Shown: positions 1-9,700 of the stretch, one piece after another | How positions within the stretch are numbered: position 1 is the stretch's first letter | Layout of the letters: the number at the start of each line of letters is the position of its first letter | Assembly: GCF_001544475.1 (NCBI RefSeq) | Contig: NZ_FCNW02000047.1 | Location: 1 to 49,418 of the forward strand | Source: Caballeronia humi | GTDB lineage: Bacteria > Pseudomonadota > Gammaproteobacteria > Burkholderiales > Burkholderiaceae | Length of the DNA stretch: 49,418 nt | Direction: 5' to 3' | Notes under the pieces: generated by a model | What the model was told of the DNA's origin: nothing | Database searches by the model: none | The model's input: the letters and a program-made list of their open reading frames with translations, nothing else | Translations under genes and position numbers: made by a program

Positions 1-20
1 GGAAGCTGCTTTCTTTGCTT

Positions 21-46
21 ACTTTCTTTGCAGCAGCAAAGAAAGT
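21..46. repeat. Inverted repeat at left edge
   Basis: A perfect 11-bp inverted repeat (ACTTTCTTTGC, 4-nt loop, GCAAAGAAAGT) lies about 125 bp beyond the stop of the last ABC permease gene, which is transcribed towards it. In RNA the stem could extend to about 14 bp with one G-U pair. There is no clean U-run after it on either strand, so it is not a textbook terminator. Elements with this core are, as far as I recall, common between genes in Burkholderiaceae; that is memory, not shown here. The rest of 1-169 holds no supportable gene. Confidence 0.6.
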
Positions 47-169
47 GAGTCCCGCCCCGGACAGGGGCAGAGCGAATAGACCGAAAAGAAAGCAAGTTCC
101 ATCGGAGCACAAGCGCATCAGACGGCTCACACACCAACCCCACCCCCACCCCCAAGCGCCAGCAAAAAA

Positions 170-1012
170 TCACACCGCGACGCCGGCATCTCCTACCAGC
201 TTCTCAAGCATCCAGATAAGCCCAAAGTCGATCACAACGATAAAGACGGCAAACGAAAACACCGTAGGATCGAGCGAAGAAACCGTGCGGCTATAAAGCC
301 AGACCGGCAAGGTCATCGTATCGATGTTGTAGAGAAAGAATGTCACCGTGAACTCGTTGAACGAGACGATGAAAGCGAACAGCATTCCCGCAAGAATGCC
401 CGGCCGCATCAACGGCAGGATCACATCCACGAGCGAGCGCAGCGGCGAGGCCCCCATCACGGTCGCCGCCTCCTCGAACTCCGGCCCGATCGAAGCAACC
501 GAAGCCGCGCAATTCTTCACCGTGAACGGCAGCGCGAGAATCACATGCGCGATGATGAGCCGCACGACGCCCAGCTCCACCGGCAGCGCATTGAACACGA
601 GCAGCAGCGAAAGCCCAAGCATCACCATCGGATACACGAGCGGCAACGCAACGAGTTGCTCGACGAACGCCTTGCCCCGAAACTCATAGCGATTCAAAGC
701 ATAAGCCGCCGGCACCGATACGGCAGTCGCAATCAACATCGTCGATACCGCGACGATCATGCTCGTCTTCATCGCCTCGCCGATCGAAAGCACATCGCTC
801 GCATCCGGCGATACGAAGTTGTGCCAGGCCGCCCGATACCACTGCAAGCCGAAATGCTGCGGCGGAAATTCGAGCGTGCCCGACGCGCCGAACGACATCA
901 CGATCATCGTGATGATCGGCGCCGCGGTCAGCACGAGAACGATCGTCGCAAGCACGCTCGTCGCCCGCCCAAGCTCGCCCGGCAAGCGCCTCGTAAAACC
1001 CATCGTGCTCAT
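170..1012 (-). CDS. ABC transporter permease, polyamine type (PotC-like)
   Basis: 280-residue inner-membrane permease that would move a substrate delivered by the periplasmic binding protein encoded at 1932-3029. About six hydrophobic segments are visible. The cytoplasmic EAA loop that docks onto the ATPase reads EEAATVMGASPLRSLVDVILPL, shortened here to its core EEAATVMGA with the following G and LP. The start ATG overlaps the stop of the upstream permease by four bases (ATGA), so the two are translationally coupled. The size and loop fit the second permease of spermidine/putrescine-type importers. The substrate itself cannot be read from the sequence. No ATPase gene follows in the 169 bases left in the window. 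Confidence 0.88.
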   Translation of the reverse strand: MSTMGFTRRLPGELGRATSVLATIVLVLTAAPIITMIVMSFGASGTLEFPPQHFGLQWYRAAWHNFVSPDASDVLSIGEAMKTSMIVAVSTMLIATAVSVPAAYALNRYEFRGKAFVEQLVALPLVYPMVMLGLSLLLVFNALPVELGVVRLIIAHVILALPFTVKNCAASVASIGPEFEEAATVMGASPLRSLVDVILPLMRPGILAGMLFAFIVSFNEFTVTFFLYNIDTMTLPVWLYSRTVSSLDPTVFSFAVFIVVIDFGLIWMLEKLVGDAGVAV

Positions 1013-1926
1013 CGCCTCGCTCCCAGCATGCCGTGCACGCGCTTCGTCAATGTCTTCGATAACGCCATCACCGCGAGCGCGGCCGCCATCAGCGCAACCC
1101 CCGATGCCGACGCCGCCGGCCAGTTCAGCAACGGCGCGACCTGATCGTGCACGAGCAGTGCGAGCATCGGCACACGCCGTCCGCCGAGCAGCAAAGGCAC
1201 CGCGAATGCGCTCACGTTGTACGCGAACACGAGCAGCGCACCCGCGACGAATCCCGGCATCGCGAGTGGCAACGTCACGTCGCGCAGAATCTGCAAGCGC
1301 GTGGCGCCGAGCGTCGCGGCGGCTTCCTCGTGCGAGCGCGAAATCGCACGCAACGCGCTGGACAACGGCAGCACGGCAAGCGGGAACGCAGTCTGGATCA
1401 GCCCAAGCAACACGCCCTGCTCGCGATACAGCCACAACACCGGCCGATGTATCAGCCCCGTCGCGAGCATCATCCGGTTCAACAAGCCCGCAGGCCCGAG
1501 GATCACGAGCCACCCGTACCCTTGCAGCAGCAGGTTGACGAGCAGCGGCAGCAGCACGCCCGCGAGCAAGAGACGCCGCGCGAACCGCGATTGCACACGC
1601 GCCATCGCCAGCGCCACCGGAATCGCGAGCAGCACCGCGAACACCGTGCTCTCGGCGGCGAGGCGCAACGTGAGCAGCATCGAGCGCACGAAATACGGCT
1701 CGGCCAGCGCCACGTAGTTCGCGAGCGTGAAGCCGTGCCATTCGTCGCCGCGCGCACCAAAGCTCATTCGCACCACGACGAGCGCCGCCGCGAGCAGCAC
1801 CGCGAGGAAGAAAAGGATCGGCGCGAGCAGCAGCCACGCGCGCACGCTCCCGCCGCCGATCACCGCGGGCCGAACGAGCGGATCGTCGTCGGGCGGCGCG
1901 GCGTGCTCCGTGTCGAGCGCGGTCAT
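1009..1926 (-). CDS. ABC transporter permease, polyamine type (PotB-like)
   Basis: 305-residue inner-membrane permease, first of the pair. A hydrophobic anchor after a charged N-terminus is followed by a periplasmic stretch and a block of membrane segments. The EAA loop (EEAAATLGATRLQILRDV, then LP) is clear. I place the start at the ATG at 1926, five bases after the binding-protein stop; a longer reading to 1968 would run into that upstream gene. It probably forms a heterodimer channel with the permease at 170-1012 and is transcribed with it and with the binding protein. Confidence 0.88.
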   Translation of the reverse strand: MTALDTEHAAPPDDDPLVRPAVIGGGSVRAWLLLAPILFFLAVLLAAALVVVRMSFGARGDEWHGFTLANYVALAEPYFVRSMLLTLRLAAESTVFAVLLAIPVALAMARVQSRFARRLLLAGVLLPLLVNLLLQGYGWLVILGPAGLLNRMMLATGLIHRPVLWLYREQGVLLGLIQTAFPLAVLPLSSALRAISRSHEEAAATLGATRLQILRDVTLPLAMPGFVAGALLVFAYNVSAFAVPLLLGGRRVPMLALLVHDQVAPLLNWPAASASGVALMAAALAVMALSKTLTKRVHGMLGARR

Positions 1927-1931
1927 CGGGT

Positions 1932-3029
1932 TCACGCCGAGAAGATCTCGGTGTAGCGCTTGATCCACTGATCGTGCACGGCGGCGAGCGCCTTGTCGTC
2001 GTGGAGGATCGCCTTGTCCGCGATCAGCTTCGGACTCGGCACGAGCGCAAGACTCTGCTGCGGAATCACGGCCTTCGAATTGACCGGGCCGTTCAGCACG
2101 TCGGCGGCCATCTTGCCTTGCACGCCTGCGTCGAGCGAATGATTGATGAACGCGTGGATCAAATCGATGTCACCCGGATGCGCCTTCGGGATCACCGTGA
2201 ACATCAGTTGCGCGGCAAAGCCTTCCTTCATGCCGTAGGTCACGCCCATCTTGTACTCGGGCTTTCTGATCGCGTCGGGGAAAAAGGCCGGTGAATAGAT
2301 CCCGCCGATATCGAGCGACCCCGTGCGGAACAGGTCCGCCACCTGATTCGGATTCTCGCCGAGCGTCATTACACGGTCCTTCAGTTGCGCCAGCTTCTTG
2401 AAGCCCGGTTCGATGTTCTGCTGCGAGCCGCCATCGAGGCGCGCCGCGATGATCGCCATGTCGACCGCTTCCACCCATTCCGGCGGCGGCAGGAAAATGC
2501 GGCCGGCGTACTTCGGGTCCCACATCGTTTCGTAGGTCGTCGGCGCCTGCTTGAACGTCGTCGTGCTGTAGATGAGGCCGTCGGTCCACAACAGATAGCC
2601 GACGCCGAAGCCGTTCGCGCCCGATCGATACGACGCGGGCACGTCCTTCAGGTTCGGCAGCTTGTCGGGATCGGGCTTGGTCAGAAGGCCGGCGTCCGCG
2701 AGACCCGACGCGCCGACGCCCGCGAGTGTGATCACGTCGTATTGCGGCTTGTCGCCCGCGGCCTTCAGTTTCGCGACCATGCCCGACGTGCCGTCCGCGC
2801 GGTCGGCGATGACCTTCGCGCCCGTCTTCGCCGTGAACGTCGCGGCGATGTTCTTCAGCGCGGCGAGACCGGTGTCGTCGGACCACGTCAAAAGGCGCAG
2901 CGTCTTGCCCGAGAAGTTCTGGGTTTGCTGCGCGCGCGCCGCGATGAATGGCGCGGGCAACACCGATGCGGCGAGTCCCGCACCGATGGTCTTGAGCGCG
3001 TCTCTTCTGCCACGTTTGATCGATTGCAC
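1932..3029 (-). CDS. Extracellular solute-binding protein, polyamine-type ABC transporter
   Basis: 365-residue periplasmic binding protein that would capture the ligand for the two permeases directly downstream. The N-terminus has a twin-arginine-like signal (GRRDALKTIG, hydrophobic stretch, AARAQ), so export is likely by Tat, as with related proteins. The body has the PotD-like pattern, for example LRLLTWSDDTGLAAL near the start. I chose the GTG at 3029 because AAGGAGA lies just upstream; an in-frame start at 3095 would add an unconvincing leader. First gene of a three-gene operon. The ligand (polyamine or another small amine or acid) is not decided by the sequence. Confidence 0.85.
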   Translation of the reverse strand: MQSIKRGRRDALKTIGAGLAASVLPAPFIAARAQQTQNFSGKTLRLLTWSDDTGLAALKNIAATFTAKTGAKVIADRADGTSGMVAKLKAAGDKPQYDVITLAGVGASGLADAGLLTKPDPDKLPNLKDVPASYRSGANGFGVGYLLWTDGLIYSTTTFKQAPTTYETMWDPKYAGRIFLPPPEWVEAVDMAIIAARLDGGSQQNIEPGFKKLAQLKDRVMTLGENPNQVADLFRTGSLDIGGIYSPAFFPDAIRKPEYKMGVTYGMKEGFAAQLMFTVIPKAHPGDIDLIHAFINHSLDAGVQGKMAADVLNGPVNSKAVIPQQSLALVPSPKLIADKAILHDDKALAAVHDQWIKRYTEIFSA

Positions 3030-3127
3030 GTCAGTCTCCTTGAGCGATGCCGCCGCAAGAATGGTCGGCGCGCACGAGCAAGGTAGGTTTGCCAAAATAC
3101 GCCCGCAAGCGAAATATCGTCATGGTT

Positions 3128-3148
3128 GCCATGCGTTGGGCGCATGGC
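3128..3148. repeat. Inverted repeat between operons
   Basis: Perfect 8-bp arms GCCATGCG and CGCATGGC with a 5-nt loop, in the 145-bp gap between the transglutaminase stop (3175) and the ABC binding-protein start (3029), both on the minus strand. No U-run follows on either strand, so it may be an operator or a weak terminator or attenuator between the two operons. Confidence 0.4.
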
Positions 3149-3174
3149 TACTGGCTGTGATTGAAGGGAATGCT

Positions 3175-4098
3175 TCAGGTGTCGGAAGCGGCTTCCTCTT
3201 CGGGCGCGTCGAGCCCGAGCACCGTCACGCCAACATCCACGCGATGCGACCCGCCGCCGAGAATCAGCCCTCTCAGCAGCGACACGTCGCTGTAATCGCG
3301 GCCGATCGCGAGCGTGATGTGATCGAGGTCCGCGAGGACGTCGTTGGTCGGGTCGAGGTCGATCCAGCCGCTGCCCGGGCAGAACACCGACACCCAGGCG
3401 TGCGACGCATCCGCGCCGATCAGCTTGACCTGCCCTGGCGGCGGATCGTTGCGCAGGTAGCCGCTCACGTACCGCGCCGGCAGGCCGATCGCCCGCATGC
3501 AGCCGATCATCACCTGCGCGAAATCCTGGCACACGCCGCTCTTCAGTTCAAACGCCTGATGCGCGGGCGTATCGTATGAAGTGGACATCGGCCGGTATGC
3601 GAAATCCGCATGGATGCGGTGCATCAGGTCGATGGCGCCCTCGGCGAGCGGCCGCCCTTCCGAAAAGCTTTCGAGCCCGTAATCCTGCAAGTCCTGCCTG
3701 AGCCCGATATTCGGCGACGCGAAGCAGAACTCCGTCTCCGGCAGGAACGGCGCGCCCGCGCTGAAACGCGTGCTCGCCGAGATGCTTTCCCACGCGGGCG
3801 TCGCGGCGGGATCGAGCGATGCCCAGCGCGGCGTGAGTTCCACCGTCGTCTCGCTCAGCATCTGCAGCGAGCGATGCGGCGATTCCAGCGAAAAGTACAG
3901 CACGTCGTTGCCGAACGCATCGACGCGGCTGTTGATATACGACGGCTCCGGCTCGATGCTTTCCTCGTGCGCGATCACGCGCTGCCACGCGGTGTTCTGC
4001 GGGCGGATCGTCGCGAGATGCTGTGCGGTTTCGACGAACGTCGAGTAGCGGTAAGTGGTCCGGTGCGACACGGACAGGATGGATTTCTCGATCGTCAC
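3175..4098 (-). CDS. Transglutaminase-like cysteine peptidase/amidase
   Basis: 307-residue cytoplasmic protein with the bacterial transglutaminase N-domain (about residues 3-90) and a transglutaminase core. The catalytic triad is visible: Cys190 in SGVCQDFAQ, His233 in ASHAW, and Asp249 in IDLDPTND. Such proteins hydrolyse or transfer peptide amide bonds. It is the third gene of a minus-strand operon; its GTG start overlaps the stop of the ATP-grasp/Alpha-E gene by four bases (GTGA), implying coupled translation. In this gene neighbourhood the family is thought to cleave or ligate the peptide-like product made by the ATP-grasp enzyme; that role is inferred. Confidence 0.85.
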   Translation of the reverse strand: MTIEKSILSVSHRTTYRYSTFVETAQHLATIRPQNTAWQRVIAHEESIEPEPSYINSRVDAFGNDVLYFSLESPHRSLQMLSETTVELTPRWASLDPAATPAWESISASTRFSAGAPFLPETEFCFASPNIGLRQDLQDYGLESFSEGRPLAEGAIDLMHRIHADFAYRPMSTSYDTPAHQAFELKSGVCQDFAQVMIGCMRAIGLPARYVSGYLRNDPPPGQVKLIGADASHAWVSVFCPGSGWIDLDPTNDVLADLDHITLAIGRDYSDVSLLRGLILGGGSHRVDVGVTVLGLDAPEEEAASDT

Positions 4099-6728
4099 GA
4101 CGACACCTGCAGCGATTGCGTCTTCGCGTGGCTGAAAAAGCGCGCGCTGATTTCGTGGGCGGCGGCGCTCGCGTTGTCCTCGAGTTCGTCGCAGGTGGAA
4201 ATGAGTTCCGCGTAGGTGCCTTCGGCATCGGTCGTGCAGAGCGTTTCGAGATCCGGCAGCGATGCCGCGAGACGCGTCGCCTGGCTGAAATCGCTGTGCG
4301 TGCCTCGGCCCGCAGCCTGCGAAATCTCGATGAGCTTCGCGCACAGCCGACGGTACACGCCGTAAAGCCCGCGTGGATTCGTCGGCTCGACCACCAGCAG
4401 GTCGATCAGTGGCGGCACCTCGAAGCGCCCCGGATAGAGCGACCGATACGTCAGCGTGCTGTCGAAGAGTTGCAGCAGGAGATCGAACGCGGCGGGCGTC
4501 GAAATCTGTCCGTGCTTCGCCGCCGTGCGAAGGTAAGTCGCCATCGTCGCGACGCGTTCGATATGACGCCCCGCGAACACGAGCCGCCACGCTTCGTCCC
4601 GCGTCATGCGATCGCCCTGCGCGCCGCTGATCGCGAGCAACTGCGCCGCGAGCGTTTCGAGCGTGCGCGTGAGCATCACGCGGTCGTAGCGCTCAACGCC
4701 GCGCGGCGGTTTCAGCGCCTCGATGGCATCGCGGAAATCATTGCGCGCCGCGAGGATCGTGCGCCAGTGGTCGGTCGAAAGGCGTCCGCGAATCTCGCCG
4801 CTTGCGCGCGCCTGGCTCGCAAGGTTCTGCCCGATGCTCGCCGCCGCGCTGCCCTCGCCGAGATTCGCGACGAGCAGACGCTCCAGCGACGCCGCCGTGT
4901 GCCCGCTCTTCGGCGCGCCCGGCGGCAGCAGGCCCGACTGCCACGCGAGATCGACCATCGTCTCAAGCATGCCTTCGGCGTCGTTACTTTCCAGCGACGA
5001 GAGAATCACGCGCACGAGCCGAACGTTGTTCTCGGCGCGCTCGCCGTAGCGGCCGGCCCAGAAGAGGTTCTCCGCGGCGCGGCTCGATACCGTCCGATGC
5101 TTGCGCACGAGATCGTCGGGCGTCATCGGCGTGGGGAGCAGCGAGAAGGTGGAGCTAGGATGGCTCGACAGCACCCACGTATCGACGCTGCTGCTGCCGT
5201 ACTGCATCGATACCGACGGCTGGCGTTCGGCACCGAGGCGCGTGAAGCCGCCCGGCATCACCGACCAGCCGCCGTCCATGTCGGCGATCGCGTAGACGCG
5301 CAGCACGCACGAGCGTCCCGCGATCGTGCTCTCTTCGTAGCGCGGCGCGTGCGAGCCGGGGAACAGCTCCTGGATCGTGAAGGCGTCGGGCATCGCTTCG
5401 ATGCGCTTTTTCCATGCCTCCAGCGGCTGGAGCCCGTCACCGAAACCGCGCGGGCTGTGGCCGTCGAGTTCGACGCCGGGCCACGTCGGAATCACGAACG
5501 CCTCGTCGAGCGAGTCCAGCGCCGACTCGCGTGCGGCCTCTTCGCCGCACCACCACGTCGGCACGCTCGCCAGTTCGAGCCGTTCGTTCAGCAGCAAATG
5601 CGAAATCGCGGGCAGAAAGCCGTGCAACGCAGGCGATTCGACGAACCCCGACCCGGGCACGTTCGACACCATCACGTTGCCCGCGCGCATCACCTGCAAC
5701 AGGCCCGGCACGCCGATGCTCGAATCGGCGCGCAACTCGACGGGGTCGCAGAAGGCGTCGTCGAGACGGCGGACCAGCACGTGCACGCGTTCCAGGCCCG
5801 CAAAGGTCTTGAGGAACAGCTTGTCGTCGCGCACGGTGAGGTCCTTCCCCTCGACCAGCGTCACGCCGAGATAGCGCGCGAGAAACGCATGCTCGAAGAA
5901 AGTCTCGCTGAAGGGGCCGGGCGTGAGAAGCGCGATGTGCGGCGAGCCTTCCTCGCCCGCCATCGTCGCGCGGCCGCCTTCCACGAGCGACGCGATCAGC
6001 CGCGAGTAGAACGGCGCAAGCCGCTGCACGCGCATCGAGCGGAACGGATCGGCGAACGTGCCCGCGACGATCAGCCGGTTTTCGAGCGCGTAGCCGAGCC
6101 CCGAAGGCGCCGCGGTCTTGTGCGCCATGATGACCCACGCGCCGCTCGGCTCGCGCGCGAGATCCACCGCGACGAGTTGCAGATACTGCCCGCCCGGCGG
6201 CGTGAAGCCTTTCACCGAACGAAGATAGCCGGGATGCCCGAACACGAGCGCAGGCGGCAAGAAGCCTTCGTGCAGCAGGCGCTGCGGGCCGTACACGTCC
6301 TTGACGATCGCGTTCAACAGCGTCGCGCGCTGCTTCACGGCGCGCTCCAGCACCGACCACTCCGCCTCGTCGATGATGAACGGCAGCAGGTCGAGCGCCC
6401 ACGGACGCGGCTCGCCGTTGTCCGCGTAGACGTTGTAGCTGATGTCGTTGTCGCGCACCTGCTGCGCCACCGACTCGACCGCGTGATCCAGCCCGGCGAT
6501 GCCTTCATCGCCCAGCAGGTCGAAGAAGCGCCGCCAGATGTCGCGCAACTGGCCCGACTCGTCACGCAGTTCGTCCCAGTGCCCTTCCCTCACCGGGAGC
6601 GCACGCAATGGCGACGACACCTTCGCGCGGTCCGCGACTTCTTCGAAAGGGAGTGAAGTTTGAACGGCCAAGTTTGACTTTTTTGGTTTAGGGAGTCGCC
6701 GCCGCTGCCGTCTCAGTGAAAAGATCAC
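4095..6728 (-). CDS. Fused circularly permuted ATP-grasp and Alpha-E domain protein
   Basis: 877 residues. Roughly residues 80-500 form a circularly permuted ATP-grasp domain (DUF404/407 type); recognisable stretches include NVYADNGEPRPW, LAREPSGAWVIMAHKTAAPSG, and an ARYLGVTLVEGKDL region. Residues 530-870 form an Alpha-E (DUF403) helical domain starting SSRAAENLFWAGRYGERAEN. ATP-grasp enzymes join a carboxylate to an amine using ATP; Alpha-E is an all-helical partner of unknown role. The same two domains occur as separate genes at 13549-15021 and 12465-13487. The GTG start overlaps the upstream stop by four bases. A later TTG near residue 20 is possible but has no ribosome-binding site. Confidence 0.85.
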   Translation of the reverse strand: MIFSLRRQRRRLPKPKKSNLAVQTSLPFEEVADRAKVSSPLRALPVREGHWDELRDESGQLRDIWRRFFDLLGDEGIAGLDHAVESVAQQVRDNDISYNVYADNGEPRPWALDLLPFIIDEAEWSVLERAVKQRATLLNAIVKDVYGPQRLLHEGFLPPALVFGHPGYLRSVKGFTPPGGQYLQLVAVDLAREPSGAWVIMAHKTAAPSGLGYALENRLIVAGTFADPFRSMRVQRLAPFYSRLIASLVEGGRATMAGEEGSPHIALLTPGPFSETFFEHAFLARYLGVTLVEGKDLTVRDDKLFLKTFAGLERVHVLVRRLDDAFCDPVELRADSSIGVPGLLQVMRAGNVMVSNVPGSGFVESPALHGFLPAISHLLLNERLELASVPTWWCGEEAARESALDSLDEAFVIPTWPGVELDGHSPRGFGDGLQPLEAWKKRIEAMPDAFTIQELFPGSHAPRYEESTIAGRSCVLRVYAIADMDGGWSVMPGGFTRLGAERQPSVSMQYGSSSVDTWVLSSHPSSTFSLLPTPMTPDDLVRKHRTVSSRAAENLFWAGRYGERAENNVRLVRVILSSLESNDAEGMLETMVDLAWQSGLLPPGAPKSGHTAASLERLLVANLGEGSAAASIGQNLASQARASGEIRGRLSTDHWRTILAARNDFRDAIEALKPPRGVERYDRVMLTRTLETLAAQLLAISGAQGDRMTRDEAWRLVFAGRHIERVATMATYLRTAAKHGQISTPAAFDLLLQLFDSTLTYRSLYPGRFEVPPLIDLLVVEPTNPRGLYGVYRRLCAKLIEISQAAGRGTHSDFSQATRLAASLPDLETLCTTDAEGTYAELISTCDELEDNASAAAHEISARFFSHAKTQSLQVSS

Positions 6729-9700
6729 CGTCGGCGGCGCAGGTCGAGCGTGAACGGAAACTCCAGACTGCGCTGTGCTGTGCCCACTTCCATGCGTCCC
6801 GGCGTGTGTCCGGTCTTGAAGAAACGCGCGCGCCGGCGGCTCTCCGCCTCATAGGCGTTGACCGGAAAGGTCGCGTAGTTGCGCCCGCCCGGATGCGATA
6901 CATGATACCGGCATCCACCGATCGAGCGGCTGTTCCAGGTATCGACGACATCGAAGGTGAGCGGCGCATCCACGCCGATCGACGGATGCAGCGCCGACGA
7001 CTGCTCCCACGCCCGAAAACGTACGCCCGCGACGTGCTCGCTCGCGCGGCCGGTGGGCTGCATCGGCAGCGGCGCGCCGTTGACGGTGACGACATAGCGG
7101 TTGTCATTGAGACCAAGCACGTGCACTTCGAGCCGTTCCACCGACGAGTCCACGTAACGCACCGTGCCGCCGACCGAGCCTTCCTCGCCCATCACGTGCC
7201 ACGGTTCGAGCGCGTTACGCACGGTCAGCTCGATGCCGCTCGTCTGGATCGCGCCGACGAGCGGGAAGCGGAACTCGAAGTGCGGCGCGAACCACGCGGC
7301 GTCGAAGGCATAACCCGCTTCGTTGAGTTCGGCGATGACGTCGTCGAAATCCATCCTGATGAATGTGCCGAGCAGGAAACGGTCGTGCAGTTCCGTGCCC
7401 CAGCGCGTAAGACGCGTCGTGTACGGCTTGTCCCAGAAGCGCGCGACGAGCGTGCGCAGCAGCAGTTGCTGCACGAGACTCATGCGCGCGTGCGGCGGCA
7501 TTTCGAAGCCACGCAGTTCCAGCAGGCCGAGGCGGCCGGTCGGGCCGTCGGGCGAATAGAGCTTGTCGATGCAGAACTCGGCGCGGTGCGTATTGCCGGT
7601 CACGTCGATCAGCAGGTTGCGCAGCGTGCGATCGATCAGCCACGGCGGAATCCGCGCGCCTTCTCGGCCGCCGAGACGATCGAGCTGGCGTTGCAGTTCG
7701 TGGAACGCGAGTTCGAGTTCGTAGAGCTGGTCGTTGCGCGCCTCGTCGACGCGCGGCGCCTGGCTGGTCGGCCCGAGGAACAGCCCGGAGAACAGGTACG
7801 ACAGCGACGGGTGATTGATGAAGTAACCGATCAGGCTCGCGAGCAGGTCCGGGCGCCGCAGGAACGGGCTGTCGGAGGGCGTCGCGCCGCCGAGCACGAA
7901 ATGATTGCCGCCGCCGGTGCCGGTGTGGCGGCCGTCGGTCATGAACTTCTCGGTGCTCAGATACGTCTCGTGCGCCGACTGATACAGGTACTCGGTGTGA
8001 TCGACGAGTTGGTCCCAGTTCGACGCCGGATGGATGTTCACCTCGATCACGCCCGGGTCAGGCGTCACCTGCAGCATCTTCAGGCGCACGTCGCGCGGCG
8101 GCGGATAGCCTTCGATGATCACCTTCATGGTGAGGTCGGCCGAAGTCGCTTCGACGGCGGCGATCAGGTCGAGGTAATCGTCGAGTTCGGTGAGCGGCGG
8201 CATGAAGACGTGCAAGAGGCTCTTGCCGCTGCCGAACGCTTCGGCTTCGACCTTCGGCCCCGCCGCGCGCGCGGGGTCGCGTGTTTCGACGCAGAGCGCC
8301 GTGCGTCGAATCCATGACGCGGATTCGCCTCGCGAGGGCGAACGTGATGCCTGCGCGGAGGTGGCCGGTCCTGCTGCTGCTCCGGCAACTCCCGCTGCAT
8401 TGGTAGCACCTTCGCCCGTGCCGACATCGCCTTCGGCCAGCGTCCCGCCGCCATACTGCATCCGCAGTTCCGCCGCCGATCGCAACGGCGCCGGCGGCGC
8501 GAACGGATCGTGCGCGTGCTGGTACGGATAATCGCCCTTGCTCACCCACGGCAGCGATTCGAGCGGCAGCCGGTAACCCATCGGCGAATCGCCCGGGATC
8601 AGGTACATGCGGTCGTCGCGGAAGAACCACGGGCCGCTCACCCAGCGCGGCGGCTGCATCGGCAGGTCGCGTTCGCGCGTGATCGGCAGCACGTAGCCCG
8701 TCACCTTCGACAAACCCGCGTCGAACACGCGCCGCAGACGCACGCGTTCCAGTTCGTCGTCGAGTTCGGATTCGAACGGATCGACGTTCACCGGCAGACG
8801 ACGCTCGCGCCACAGGTAGTAGAACGTGTCTTCGTAGCCCGGCTGGATGTGCTTCGTATCGAGCGCGAGCTTCTGCGTCAGGTGCGTGATGAAGCGCTCG
8901 GCGTCCGCCGGCGTGTAGTTGCCGGGCTCGCGTTCATCGGCGAACAGCGACGGATTCGACCAGATCGGCTCGCCGTCCGCGCGCCAGTAGAGCGACATCG
9001 CCCAGCGCGGCAGTTGCTCGCCCGGATACCACTTGCCCTGGCCGATATGCAGGAAGCCGCCCTCGCCGTAGCGCGCGCGCAACTTGTCCATCAAGCCGAC
9101 CGCGTAGCCGCGCTTGGTCGGCCCGAGCGCGTCGGTGTTCCATTCGGCGGCGTCACGATCGCGCACCGCGACGAAGGTCGGCTCGCCGCCCATCGTGAGG
9201 CGCACGTCCATTTCGTCCAGACGCTGGTCAACTTTCGCGCCCATCGCCTGGACGTCGGCCCAGACTTCCTCGCTGTACGGCTTTGTCACGCGCGGCGTTT
9301 CCAGCACGCGCTCGACCGACATCAAATGCTCGAACTCGACTTCGCTCTTGTCGACGGCGCCCGAAATCGGCGCCGCGCTGCCCGGCTCCGGCGTGCACGC
9401 GACCGGAATGTGCCCTTCGCCCGCGAGCAGCCCCGACGTCGGATCGAAGCCGATCCACCCCGCGCCCGGCAGATAGACCTCGCACCACGCGTGGAGGTCG
9501 GTGAAATCGACTTCGGTGCCGCTCGGGCCGTCGAGCGAGCGCTGATCGGGCGTAAGCTGGATCAGGTAGCCCGACACGAAGCGCGCCGCGAGGCCGAGTT
9601 GCCGCAGCGTCTCCACGAGCAGCCAGCTCGTGTCGCGGCAGGAGCCGAGCGCCTTCTCGAGTGTTTCCTCGGGCGTCTGCACGCCCGGCTCCATGCGGAT

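Noticed and set aside
15..296. Short plus-strand open frame at the left edge
   Set aside because: Runs through the inverted repeat and into the permease gene; no coding-like features.
4023..6656. Very long open frame on the plus strand, antisense to the ATP-grasp/Alpha-E gene
   Set aside because: Arg/His-rich composition typical of the opposite strand of a high-GC gene; the minus-strand frame has clear domains.
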